Source of the DNA: Bradyrhizobium sp. CB1717
Lineage (GTDB): Bacteria; Pseudomonadota; Alphaproteobacteria; Rhizobiales; Xanthobacteraceae
Assembly (NCBI RefSeq): GCF_029714325.1
Contig: NZ_CP121666.1
Span: 1,116,001 to 1,180,000 of the forward strand
Length of the DNA: 64,000 nucleotides
Reading direction: 5' to 3'
In this document: in pieces, positions 1 through 7,043 of the stretch
Layout of the letters: each line of letters starts with the position of its first letter
How positions within the stretch are numbered: the first letter of the stretch is position 1
Program-made: the position numbers and the translations under genes
The notes under the pieces: model-generated
Seen by the model: only the letters and a program-made list of their open reading frames with translations
Database searches by the model: none
What the model was told of the DNA's origin: nothing

Positions 1-1
1 A

Positions 2-73
2 TGGGCCGGTCTCGATCGTCCTTGGGTGGACACGTCCCCGGACGTGCTGGAGATATGGACCCGGCACACGTGA
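2..73 (+). CDS. C-terminal end of an unidentified protein (partial)
   Basis: One frame reads about 23 codons ending in WTRHT and a TGA at 71-73, with mostly G/C third positions as in real genes here. The N-terminal part lies outside the window and I do not recognise the tail. It could be non-coding leader of the next gene instead, so this is only a possible partial CDS. Confidence 0.3.
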   Translation, partial: WAGLDRPWVDTSPDVLEIWTRHT

Positions 74-122
74 CGTGATTTCGTCAATTCGAGCCGTCAA
101 AGTCGCAACTGGAGCAATGCCC

Positions 123-539
123 ATGAGGATCACCGTCGAAACCAGCGTCGCCGCCCCCATCGATCAGGTCTGGCGCGCCTATACGACGCCTGCCGATATC
201 GTGAAGTGGAACGCCGCGTCCGACGACTGGCACACGACCAGGGCCACGGTCGACCTGCGCGAGGGCGGCGCCTTCTCCTCGCGCATGGAGGCCAAGGACG
301 GCAGCATGGGCTTTGACTTCGCCGGCACCTACACGACGATCGTCGAGCACAAGCTGATCGAATATGCGTTCGGCGATCGCAAGGCCGAGGTCGAGTTCGT
401 CCCCGGTCCGAAGGGCGTCGTCGTCCGCGTCGTCTTCGACAGCGAACCGACGCACTCGGTCGAGCAGCAGCAAGGCGGCTGGCAGGCCATCCTCGACAAT
501 TTTGCACGCTACGTCGCGGTGAAGCAGAAGACGTCGTGA
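123..539 (+). CDS. AHSA1/SRPBCC-domain protein
   Basis: A 138-residue START/SRPBCC-fold protein of the AHSA1 type. The opening MRITVETSVAAPIDQVWRAY followed by a W(N)-containing helix and DLREGG is typical of these small hydrophobic-ligand-binding proteins. Start 123 is chosen because GGAG (111-114) sits 8 nt upstream; the reading frame stays open further upstream but without support. Such proteins often lie beside small regulators and SnoaL or glyoxalase genes, as at 4-5.3 kb here. The ligand is unknown. An Asp/Glu racemase gene follows 82 bp downstream on the same strand, so the two may be cotranscribed. Confidence 0.8.
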   Translation: MRITVETSVAAPIDQVWRAYTTPADIVKWNAASDDWHTTRATVDLREGGAFSSRMEAKDGSMGFDFAGTYTTIVEHKLIEYAFGDRKAEVEFVPGPKGVVVRVVFDSEPTHSVEQQQGGWQAILDNFARYVAVKQKTS

Positions 540-621
540 GGGTGTGCAGGGCGCGGAGTCTTTGCGGGCTTCCGCGTCTTCGTCTACGATCCGATCGCGC
601 AATTGTTCCGGAGACGCAGGG

Positions 622-1311
622 ATGCGAACCATTGGCCTGATCGGAGGCATGAGCTGGGAAAGCACCGCGCTCTACTACAAGCTCATCAACGAGCGCGTCC
701 GCGACCGCATGGGCAAGCTGCATTCGGCTCCGCTGCTGATGTATTCCTACGATTTCCAGGAGATCAAGGAGATGCAGTATGCCGGCCGCTGGCCGGAGGC
801 CGCAAGCAGCCTCGCGGAGGTCGCTCGGCGCCTCGAGAGCGCCGGCGCGCGCGCTATCGTGCTGTGCACGAACACGATGCACAAACTGGCGCCCGACATC
901 ACGTCGGGCCTGACCATCCCCTTCATCCACATCGGCGACGCGACCGCCGAGCGCATCCGGGCGAAAGGGTACCGGCGGGTTGGGCTGCTCGGCACCGTGT
1001 TCACGATGGAGGAGGAGTTTTACATCGACCGGCTGCGCGCCCATGACCTCGACGTCCTGGTTCCTCCCGAAGGCGCACGAGCGGTCGTGAACCGCATCAT
1101 TTACGACGAGCTGTGCCTCGGAGTCGTCACAGCTCCTTCCCGTCGCCGCTATCAGGACGTGATGGCGGCGCTCGTCGCCGCCGGCGCCGAATGCATCATC
1201 CTCGGCTGCACCGAGATCACGATGCTGGTCGGCCAGGGCGACACAACGGTCGAAACATTCGACACCACGGCTATCCACGCCGAGACGGCGGCCGATTTCG
1301 CCATCGGGTGA
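622..1311 (+). CDS. Aspartate/glutamate racemase family protein
   Basis: A 229-residue PLP-independent racemase of the RacX/YgeA group. It opens with MRTIGLIGGMSWEST and carries the two catalytic cysteines expected for two-base racemisation: Cys82 in LCTNTMH and Cys196 in LGCTEIT. The ATG at 622 has a purine-rich GGAGACGCAGGG upstream. The substrate could be Asp, Glu or another amino acid; sequence alone does not decide. Its last codons are duplicated in a decayed copy at 4030-4083. Immediately downstream lies the decayed tail of a YafY-type regulator gene (1378-1425). Confidence 0.88.
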   Translation: MRTIGLIGGMSWESTALYYKLINERVRDRMGKLHSAPLLMYSYDFQEIKEMQYAGRWPEAASSLAEVARRLESAGARAIVLCTNTMHKLAPDITSGLTIPFIHIGDATAERIRAKGYRRVGLLGTVFTMEEEFYIDRLRAHDLDVLVPPEGARAVVNRIIYDELCLGVVTAPSRRRYQDVMAALVAAGAECIILGCTEITMLVGQGDTTVETFDTTAIHAETAADFAIG

Positions 1312-1425
1312 TGACGATCTCGTTGGTCATTTTCCATCCGAGACCGAGATTGCAGCCGAGGTCGAATGAGTCGGCGGTCAGTCCGCAGCCTTGCCGCAAT
1401 CTGCGTCAACCTGGGCCCGCAATCG
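1252..1425. repeat. Direct duplication, left copy (racemase/YafY junction)
   Basis: Positions 1252-1305 (racemase C-terminus) and 1376-1423 (YafY tail) match 4030-4083 and 4085-4132 in the same order and orientation. In this copy about 70 bp separate the two halves. In the right copy they abut. Confidence 0.75.
1378..1425 (-). pseudogene. Remnant of the 3' end of a YafY/WYL regulator gene
   Basis: Minus-strand translation here reads RAQVDADCGKAAD and a stop, matching the last residues (RAQVDADRRKAAD) of the intact regulator at 4087-4785. Nucleotides 1378-1423 differ from 4087-4132 at only a few positions. Similarity stops near 1425. The rest of the gene is missing, so this is a duplicated fragment or a relic. 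Confidence 0.7.
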
Positions 1426-1455
1426 TCGGCGAGTTGGCGCCGGCACGGCTTTCGT

Positions 1456-1540
1456 CGGGTGGGCAAAGGCGCAGAGCGCCGTGCCCACCACTCTTCCCGA
1501 TGGCACGCAAATTGGTGGGCACGCTTCCGCCCTGCGACTA
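1456..1540. repeat. Intergenic 'gggtgggcaaaggcgc' repeat, partial copy
   Basis: Contains gggtgggcaaaggcgc, gccgtgcccacca and a returning gtgggcacgcttc arm, the same element seen more completely at 16139-16235. It is an imperfect inverted repeat and fills most of the gap between the racemase and the next gene. Confidence 0.65.
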
Positions 1541-1636
1541 ATCGCAGGATGCGCCTTTCGGCAATGGCGATTGGAACCAGGAAAAGCTTGGGAAGTTCGC
1601 GTGTTCAGGGGCCGGAGCAAGCCGTGGAGGAGAGGT

Positions 1637-1954
1637 ATGCGAACAGCAATTCTCGCGCTGATTGTCGTTGCCGGAAGCGCAATGACCTTCCAGGCAACGG
1701 CCCAAGAGCAAAAGGCCGCCCCGAGTGAGCAAACCAAGGAGGAGATGCGGCGTGATGTAGACCAAGGGCTCAAGACTGGCGAGCCCAACGAGCAGATGCA
1801 GCGTGATGCGGACAAAGGGATCAAGACCCGCAACTCCGGAGAGTCCGGATATGTGGCCGATCAAGACAAGCCAGGTGCTGCTGCGCATCCTCCGGGTCGA
1901 CCGGGAAGTGAGCAGACCACGGGTTCGGCTGGCCAGACCAGCGCTCCGAAATAG
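1637..1954 (+). CDS. Small secreted hydrophilic protein with a duplicated motif
   Basis: 105 residues. The signal peptide (MRTAILALIVVAGSAMTFQATAQ, cleavage near residue 23) is followed by a highly charged, Gln/Gly/Ser-rich chain with no hydrophobic core, so the mature protein is probably disordered. An approximate tandem repeat is visible: MRRDVDQGLKTGEPNE then MQRDADKGIKTRNSGE. The start at 1637 is preceded by GGAGGAGAGGT, a strong ribosome site. I do not recognise a family. Periplasmic location is predicted; the function is unknown. Confidence 0.7.
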   Translation: MRTAILALIVVAGSAMTFQATAQEQKAAPSEQTKEEMRRDVDQGLKTGEPNEQMQRDADKGIKTRNSGESGYVADQDKPGAAAHPPGRPGSEQTTGSAGQTSAPK

Positions 1955-1966
1955 AAGTCTTCGCTC

Positions 1967-2140
1967 GTAGCTCGATGGGTCGAGCGACTCGTCCGCCGTA
2001 GCTCGAAGAGCGAAGGCGGAAGCGAAACCCATCAAGCTTCGTTCTCGCAATTGGATCGAGCTAACAAGGACTACCAGATTTGCGTACCCGCGTCGGCGCG
2101 ACGGGTTTCGCAAGAGCTCAACCCATCCGAGCTGTCAGAT
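1967..2140. repeat. Intergenic repeat, copy 1 (agagcgaaggcggaagcgaaa family)
   Basis: A long imperfect palindrome with gatgggt arms. The core at about 2004-2038 recurs almost unchanged at about 2919-2952. Copy 1 lies downstream of the small secreted protein gene. No coding content is seen. Confidence 0.55.
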
Positions 2141-2362
2141 GACAGCTGCGGCCAGCAGGGAAGCGCCGCCAACCGCGACCAGCACGAGGCCGGGCCAGTT
2201 CGATTTGATGCCGAAGCCGCTGCCTGGCGCTGTAGGTTCCAGCGTGTCAACTCCGGAGCGAAGCCGCTTGGTACCGCTCAGCCGGCCTCGCCAGATCGGC
2301 TGAAATGCCATCTGGAGCACGCCGACGAAAACAAGGAGCGCACCAAGCCATATGAGGGTCAT
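2135..2362 (-). CDS. Small two-helix membrane protein
   Basis: 75 residues with a hydrophobic N-terminal helix (about 3-19: LIWLGALLVFVGVLQMAF), a polar middle and a second helix (about 56-75: WPGLVLVAVGGASLLAAAVI). The ATG at 2362 is preceded on the minus strand by AGGAG with a 6-nt spacer, which supports it as real. No family or function recognised; an inner-membrane protein is inferred. It is followed on the same strand upstream by another small gene (2438-2620). Confidence 0.62.
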   Translation of the reverse strand: MTLIWLGALLVFVGVLQMAFQPIWRGRLSGTKRLRSGVDTLEPTAPGSGFGIKSNWPGLVLVAVGGASLLAAAVI

Positions 2363-2437
2363 GCTCGTCTCCTGCGTCAGTGATCGCCGAGAGGTTGCTC
2401 CCCGCGGAAGCCGCCGCCCCTTCGAGAAGCATCCTGC

Positions 2438-2620
2438 TTACTCTTCGTCCGGCTCGCGCACGACCGGCGCTTCATCATCTCGGTGCTCGTCGTCGCCGTC
2501 GTCGTCTTCGTCTGCATCCTCGTCTTCATCGGGATCTCGGGGCGGCATTGTGTTGCGCACGATCACGAAGCAACGCCAGTCAATCAACCCAGTGAATTCC
2601 TCAAGGAGATGTGGGGTCAT
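2438..2620 (-). CDS. Small protein with an acidic C-terminal tail
   Basis: 60 residues: an ordered-looking N-terminal half (MTPHLLEEFTGLIDWRCFVI) followed by a run dominated by Asp and Glu and ending VVREPDEE. The minus-strand ribosome site AGGAG with a 7-nt spacer before the ATG strongly supports translation. Too short and biased for family assignment. The DNA tail is a GAC/GAT/GAA-rich microsatellite-like tract, so length may vary between strains. Function unknown. Confidence 0.6.
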   Translation of the reverse strand: MTPHLLEEFTGLIDWRCFVIVRNTMPPRDPDEDEDADEDDDGDDEHRDDEAPVVREPDEE

Positions 2621-3060
2621 GTTATTGCTCCTATCCGGAGGTTCGCACCGACCGGCAGGAATATGGGCCGCTCATCTACCTGACAAAGGCTGGCCTGGTG
2701 CGCGGTCCAGTGGCGGATGTGGCTTGCGAGGCCCGTCCTACCGGGCGGGGTCTCGTTGCCAGCTTTCCTTGTATCGACCCGCTCAAACGTTGTGTTGTTC
2801 CCGCTCGTTGATCATCAGGGACCTCCACTCTGGCCTAGAAACGACGTCCAACCTGGATGGTTCCTCAGGCGCAACCTGATGGAACGGGCGGGTCGGATGG
2901 GTCGCGCGGCTTGTCCGCGAAGAGCGAAGGCGGAAGCGAAACCATCAAGCTTCATCCTGACAATCGAATCGAGCTACCGACAGTGACGAGATACCGCGCC
3001 CGCCCGTCAGGGCGATGGGCTTCGCTACAGCTCCGCCCATCGAGCTTGATCGGACCGATC
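2621..3060. other. 440-bp gap without a convincing gene
   Basis: Short open frames here lack ribosome sites and family resemblance. The left part should hold the promoter of the small acidic-tail gene. The right part (about 2876-3050) is a second copy of the repeat seen at 1967-2140. Confidence 0.5.
2876..3050. repeat. Intergenic repeat, copy 2 (agagcgaaggcggaagcgaaa family)
   Basis: Shares the core gaagagcgaaggcggaagcg and the following ccatcaagctt with 2004-2038, and has gatggg arms at both ends. It lies just past the 3' end of the alpha/beta hydrolase gene. Confidence 0.55.
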
Positions 3061-3855
3061 TCACGCTGCTTTGGTCAACACCTCGGTCAACCAGTCCGGC
3101 TCGACGATCATGGCCGAGTGGCCGGACGTCGTGTTTTCGACGACGGTCCAGGAGCTGTCCGCTCTGCACTCCGCCGCTGCCTTGTCCATGGCAGCCAGCT
3201 GGAATTTCGGTAAGCGGATGTAGGTTTTCCTGGCGACCTTTTCGCGCGCTCCCGAGAGCTTGACCGGTTGCAGGAATGTGCCGACGGGGTGTGGCGTGAC
3301 CTTCGACAACACCCAGGCAACATCCTTCGGGTCGCTGAAGGCATTCGGAGGCAGCGCCTTGGGAGCCGGGCGGCTGATCGCGCCCTCTTCGATCGGGAAG
3401 GGCACCAGGTCTCGAAACGACTGGCCGTCCGCGGGCTTGATGGCATCGACCCAGACGATGGACGACACCCGGCTCCCGATGCGTTCGAGCGCGCCCGATG
3501 CCGGACAGCCGCCATAGGAATGGGCAACGAGGCAGATGTCGGTCAGGTCCTCCCATTCGACGAGATTGGCGATGTCGACAATGTGCGTGTCGAGGGTGAT
3601 GTCCTTGTTCAGAAGGTGTGAGCGCTCCGCCAATCCGGTCAGCGTCAGCGGATAGACGCGATGCCCCTGCTTCTGCAGGCGTTCCGTGACGCGATGCCAG
3701 GACCAGGCGCCGTAATACGCGCCGGGAACGAGCACATACGTTTTCTGGCTCGCTTGCGCGCGGGCCGGACTGATGAATGCGCTTGAGGCCAATGCAGAGG
3801 CCGAGCCTGCCGCAGCGCCAAAGAGTCTGCGACGCGTGATGCTTGAACGGATCAT
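3061..3855 (-). CDS. Exported alpha/beta hydrolase (esterase-like)
   Basis: 264 residues. The N-terminus (SITRRRLFGAAAGSASALAS) is a Tat-type signal: consecutive arginines followed by a mildly hydrophobic stretch ending ARA. The mature part has the alpha/beta-hydrolase nucleophile elbow HSYGG with Ser113 and a late His246 in TTSGHSAMI. An oxyanion-hole motif VPGAYYGAW is near residue 43. GGAG lies 7 nt upstream of the ATG. It resembles salicylate-ester or EstC-like hydrolases; the substrate is not deducible. Predicted periplasmic. Confidence 0.82.
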   Translation of the reverse strand: MIRSSITRRRLFGAAAGSASALASSAFISPARAQASQKTYVLVPGAYYGAWSWHRVTERLQKQGHRVYPLTLTGLAERSHLLNKDITLDTHIVDIANLVEWEDLTDICLVAHSYGGCPASGALERIGSRVSSIVWVDAIKPADGQSFRDLVPFPIEEGAISRPAPKALPPNAFSDPKDVAWVLSKVTPHPVGTFLQPVKLSGAREKVARKTYIRLPKFQLAAMDKAAAECRADSSWTVVENTTSGHSAMIVEPDWLTEVLTKAA

Positions 3856-4029
3856 GAAATAACTCCGCAGGGTTGAATGATTGATGCTTGAAATAATTCA
3901 CGTGCATGCCAGTGCAGGCTCATCCTAGGGAAGATCACGGCCGACGCCAATGCCGCGTTTGGGTTTGGAGACGAAGCCGAGGTGAGTGGTCACCGATGCA
4001 GCGCCGGGATACCGCCGCTGAAAGCAGGT

Positions 4030-4083
4030 GAGGCATTCGACACGACAGCAATTCACGCTACGTCAGCCGCCGAACTCGGCTTC
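4030..4083 (+). pseudogene. Remnant of the racemase gene 3' end
   Basis: Plus-strand translation reads EAFDTTAIHATSAAELGF, matching residues 211-228 of the intact racemase (ETFDTTAIHAETAADFAI). No start or upstream racemase sequence is present and there is no stop in the same place. It abuts the stop codon of the convergent YafY-type gene. Confidence 0.7.
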
Positions 4084-4135
4084 CAGTCAGTCCGCAGCCT
4101 TGCGGCGATCTGCGTCGACCTGGGCCCGCCATTGC
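4030..4135. repeat. Direct duplication, right copy (racemase/YafY junction)
   Basis: The counterpart of 1252-1425. Here the YafY gene is intact and the racemase is the relic, the reverse of the left copy. Confidence 0.75.
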
Positions 4136-4785
4136 TTGACGAGGTCACGCCGGCGGCCGGGATAGCGTTCGGTCTTGAGCCGGAGTTTCTCGATCCGATC
4201 CGCCCGGAAGGAGCGAAAGTCCTTCCTCATTTCGCACCAGCCGGCCAGGATGCGCCGGGAGTCGAAAAAGGCGACGCCAATCGGCCAGATCGTCCGGGTG
4301 GTCTTCGCGCCATTCGGATCGCGATACACGATGGAAAGCTTGTGCTGGTCGTGCATGGCCTGGCGCACGACGTGGAGATCGACGGCCTCAAGCTGCTTCG
4401 GCCTGCGCGCGACATGAAAAGCATTGTCGTCGATCTTGTGCCGCAGCTCCGACGGCAGCACGGCGCCGATTTTCGCGAGCGCATTACGCGCTGCCAGCGC
4501 GAACTCTTCATCGGTCTGGCGGGACACCCATTGGGCGCCGAGCGCCAGGGCCTGGATTTCCTGCTCGGAGAACATCAGCGGAGGCAGGAGAAAGCCGGGC
4601 TGCAGGACATAGCCAAAGCCCGGTTCGCCCTCGATCTGCGCGCCTAATGCCTGCAAGTCGGCGATGTCGCGGTAGATCGTGCGTAGCGAGACGCCCGCCT
4701 CGGCCGCAAGATTGCTGCCCGACACCGGATGACGGTGCCGCCGCAGGATCTGCATGAGGTCGAATAGCCGCTGGCTCTTGGACAT
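4087..4785 (-). CDS. YafY family HTH/WYL-domain transcriptional regulator
   Basis: 232 residues. An N-terminal HTH_11 winged helix (about 5-60, RLFDLMQILRRHRHPVSGSN and SLRTIYRDIADLQALG) is followed by a linker and a WYL ligand-sensing domain (about 135-200, with LSIVYRD and the RTIWPIGVAFFDSRRILAGW core). It is the usual length for this DeoR-like group. Its own upstream region carries an inverted repeat (4807-4823) that recurs ahead of the SnoaL-like gene 105 bp away on the same strand, so it probably regulates itself and that gene. Confidence 0.88.
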   Translation of the reverse strand: MSKSQRLFDLMQILRRHRHPVSGSNLAAEAGVSLRTIYRDIADLQALGAQIEGEPGFGYVLQPGFLLPPLMFSEQEIQALALGAQWVSRQTDEEFALAARNALAKIGAVLPSELRHKIDDNAFHVARRPKQLEAVDLHVVRQAMHDQHKLSIVYRDPNGAKTTRTIWPIGVAFFDSRRILAGWCEMRKDFRSFRADRIEKLRLKTERYPGRRRDLVKQWRAQVDADRRKAAD

Positions 4786-4797
4786 GCTGCAAGTCTA

Positions 4798-4823
4798 GCA
4801 GGTATCCTGCCAAAGATTGGCAG
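4798..4823. promoter_or_regulatory. Candidate autoregulatory operator of the YafY-type regulator
   Basis: Two overlapping inverted repeats upstream of the regulator start: GCAGG-N3-CCTGC (4798-4810) and CTGCCA-N5-TGGCAG (4807-4823). The second resembles GTGACAGATTCTGGCAG at 5321-5337 upstream of the adjacent SnoaL-like gene. The assignment to this regulator is inferred from position and recurrence. Confidence 0.5.
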
Positions 4824-4889
4824 CAATCTACCGCAGAATGGCGGCACGGCTTCGGGTAGCCGCGCCGCTTGATGAGCTGGACCGGATTC

Positions 4890-5270
4890 CTAGCGCGGTT
4901 GGACCGTCGCCGCATAGGCGGCAAACGGCGCTGCATCGTAGATCACCTCGGTCGACACGATCTTGCCGTTCCTCACCTTGAGCAGCTCCGCAACGACGGC
5001 GTTGGCAACCGGATGGGTGTCCGCGCTGTAGACGACAACGGCCTGCTGATCGTCGCCGTAAATAGCGAGAAGGGTCACCTTCTGGAGCATGCGGGCAAAA
5101 CCGCTGTGGAACTCGCGAAACGTCTGGGTCCCGGTGATCCGCCCGCGCGGTGATGTGCAAACGATGTCAACCGCCGAGACGGAGATGACCCTATCGACGT
5201 CTTTGCGGGCGATGGCCTCGACATAGGTCTTGGCGATCTGCACTGCCTCGCCGCTGCTTTGGGTATTCAT
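4890..5270 (-). CDS. SnoaL/NTF2-like protein
   Basis: 126 residues with the cone-shaped NTF2/SnoaL fold pattern: an N-terminal helix (AVQIAKTYVEAIARKDVDRV), a central strand region and a C-terminal strand pair (VVAELLKVRNGKIVSTEVIYDAAPF). The ATG at 5270 is chosen because AAGGAAG lies just upstream; the frame extends further but into the regulator promoter. Such proteins are often small-molecule isomerases or ligand-binding partners. It is divergent from the MarR gene and shares an operator-like sequence with the YafY gene downstream. Confidence 0.8.
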   Translation of the reverse strand: MNTQSSGEAVQIAKTYVEAIARKDVDRVISVSAVDIVCTSPRGRITGTQTFREFHSGFARMLQKVTLLAIYGDDQQAVVVYSADTHPVANAVVAELLKVRNGKIVSTEVIYDAAPFAAYAATVQPR

Positions 5271-5320
5271 GGTCTTCCTTTCAATGCTTGGTGCACTGAA
5301 AGGAGACCTAAGGCAGGGCA

Positions 5321-5337
5321 GTGACAGATTCTGGCAG
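5321..5337. promoter_or_regulatory. Operator-like repeat upstream of the SnoaL-like gene
   Basis: GTGACAGATTCTGGCAG, about 50-70 bp upstream of the SnoaL-like start, matches 11 of 17 positions of the YafY upstream repeat, including its TGGCAG arm. Putative shared binding site. Confidence 0.42.
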
Positions 5338-5413
5338 TAGGAGATCGGCACCGCCGGAAGCCGCGGGTCGGGCCGCCGCATTCCTTTACCCGCCATCAGG
5401 ACCAGGATAGGCC

Positions 5414-5450
5414 TTGACTCCATCCAATAACTATTGAGATAATAATAATT
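5414..5450 (+). promoter_or_regulatory. Promoter of the marR-like gene, possibly leaderless, with an embedded palindrome
   Basis: TTGACT (5414-5419), an 18-bp spacer and GATAAT (5438-5443) form a good sigma-70 promoter. Transcription would begin within a base or two of the ATG at 5451, and no Shine-Dalgarno is present. TATT-GAGAT-AATA (5432-5444) overlaps the -10 element and is a likely MarR-type operator. The AT-rich stretch stands out in this high-GC sequence. Confidence 0.55.
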
Positions 5451-5981
5451 ATGACGATCACAAAAGAGATCATTCCGGCGGACCAGTCGTCCCGGGTCGA
5501 GGCGGAGGCGGCTGTTCCGCCCTATCGCCGCGTCCCGGCCTATCTGATCCGGCGGCTCCACATGATCTCGACCGCCGTCGTTGCGGAGGAGTTCGAAGGC
5601 GAGGATATGCCGGTATCGCAGTGGGCGGTGCTGACCATCATCGATACCAATCCAGAGATCGATCAAAGCCGTCTCGCCGGCGTCGTCAGCATCGACAAGA
5701 CGAACACGGGGCGTTTGGTCGATGAGCTCGAAGCGAAGGGTCTCGTCGAACGGTGCGTCAACGAGGCGGATCGGCGGGTATGGAAGCTTCGCTGCACCCC
5801 GCTTGGGCGCAAGCTCCGAAAGCGGTTGCGACCGCGCGCCCTCGCGACCCAGGACAGGCTGCTGGCGTGCCTCGAGCCGGCAGAACGAGAGTTGTTTATC
5901 GATTTGATGTCGCGCGTGGTTGCTGCGAACGAAAAATACGCCCGGCCCGGAGCCGGCCGCCGGAAACCAAGATCACGTTAG
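5451..5981 (+). CDS. MarR family transcriptional regulator
   Basis: 176 residues. The central winged helix is clear: SQWAVLTIIDTNPEIDQSRL, then DKTNTGRLVDELEAKGLVER, then the wing ADRRVWKLRCTPLG. Helices on either side would form the dimer interface. The C-terminus is Arg/Gly/Pro-rich. The Bug-type gene starts 27 bp downstream and an O-methyltransferase gene follows, so it is probably a local repressor of its own operon through the palindrome at 5432-5444. The effector is unknown, perhaps an aromatic compound given the methyltransferase. Confidence 0.88.
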   Translation: MTITKEIIPADQSSRVEAEAAVPPYRRVPAYLIRRLHMISTAVVAEEFEGEDMPVSQWAVLTIIDTNPEIDQSRLAGVVSIDKTNTGRLVDELEAKGLVERCVNEADRRVWKLRCTPLGRKLRKRLRPRALATQDRLLACLEPAERELFIDLMSRVVAANEKYARPGAGRRKPRSR

Positions 5982-6008
5982 AGCGGAATACTCCCGAAGG
6001 AGCACGCC

Positions 6009-6986
6009 ATGAGCATGTTCAGTCGCTCCGTTGCTGTCGTCGGTTTTCTTCTCGGTCTCACCTCTTGCTGCGGTTCTGCAGTCTTTGCCGCCGACTGGCC
6101 GCATCGCACCGTCCGTTTGATCGCACCCGTGCCGGCGGGGACAGCCCCGGATTTCAGCGCAAGGCTCTTCGCGGAGCGACTGTCCCGTCGCTGGGGCCAG
6201 GCCGTGATTGTGGAGAACCGGCCGGGAGCAGATGGAGTCCTCGGCGTTTCCGCCTTTCTCGGAGCCGACGATGATCACATGCTGCTGTATGCCATCTCGG
6301 CGGTGGTCACCGTTCATCCGATCACGAACACGAAGCTGCCCTATGATCCGGTCCGTGAGTTGATCCCGATCGCCCCGACCTCGGACGTCGTGCTGGCGAT
6401 AGCGGCGCCGGCCAAAAGCCCAATCAGTTCGCTCGGCGGCCTGGTGCAAGCAGCGCTCGCCCAGCCCGGCAAGCTGAACTGGGCCAGCTCCCCCGGCCTT
6501 CCCCCGTTCGTCGTCGGGGGATTCTTCAAGACTGCGAAGCTGGATCTCGCCCTGGTGTCCTATCGGGAGATTTCCCCCGCTCTTCAGGATCTCGGCGAAG
6601 GCCGCATCGATATCTATGTCGGCTCGCTGGGCGTCATCATGCCGCAGGTCCACGCGGGCCGCGCGCGCCTCCTTGCGATCGCAGGCGAGGCGCGGGCGCC
6701 GCTTGCTCCCGATGTGCCGACGGTCATCGAAGCCGGATTTCCCGAGTTGCGCATGGACGGCGTGGTAGGGTTCTTCGGAAAGCGCGGCATGCCCGACGCG
6801 GTGCGCGACCGGATTGCAGCGGATGTCGGTGCGATCGCGAACGAGCCCGAAATCCGCGAAAAACTGGCCGCCGTCGGGCAGGCGGCTCGTTCTGGAAGCG
6901 CGGCCGAGTTCGCCGCCCTGCTCAATGAATACCATCGCCGCCTGACGGGGCTGGCGAAAGCAATCGACTACCAGGCGTCGCAGTGA
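6009..6986 (+). CDS. Bug/TctC family tripartite tricarboxylate transporter binding protein
   Basis: 325 residues. A signal peptide ends near VFAADWP (about residue 28). The mature chain starts with the Bug hallmark WPHRTVRLIAPVPAGTAPDF and contains the WGQAVIVENRPGADG segment, as in periplasmic solute-binding proteins of the TctC group. AAGGAG sits 6 nt before the ATG. No TctA or TctB membrane component is in the window, so this is an orphan Bug protein that either serves a distant transporter or acts as a sensor. It lies between MarR and O-methyltransferase genes. The ligand is unknown, probably a carboxylate. Confidence 0.87.
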   Translation: MSMFSRSVAVVGFLLGLTSCCGSAVFAADWPHRTVRLIAPVPAGTAPDFSARLFAERLSRRWGQAVIVENRPGADGVLGVSAFLGADDDHMLLYAISAVVTVHPITNTKLPYDPVRELIPIAPTSDVVLAIAAPAKSPISSLGGLVQAALAQPGKLNWASSPGLPPFVVGGFFKTAKLDLALVSYREISPALQDLGEGRIDIYVGSLGVIMPQVHAGRARLLAIAGEARAPLAPDVPTVIEAGFPELRMDGVVGFFGKRGMPDAVRDRIAADVGAIANEPEIREKLAAVGQAARSGSAAEFAALLNEYHRRLTGLAKAIDYQASQ

Positions 6987-7043
6987 CCGGGCGCGATGCC
7001 GTCCCTGCAGCAATTTGACGTTTCATTCATGGAGGACCGTCAA

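Noticed and set aside
2611..2986. Short plus-strand frames in the 2.6-3.0 kb gap
   Set aside because: No ribosome sites, no recognisable domain, and part is a dispersed repeat.
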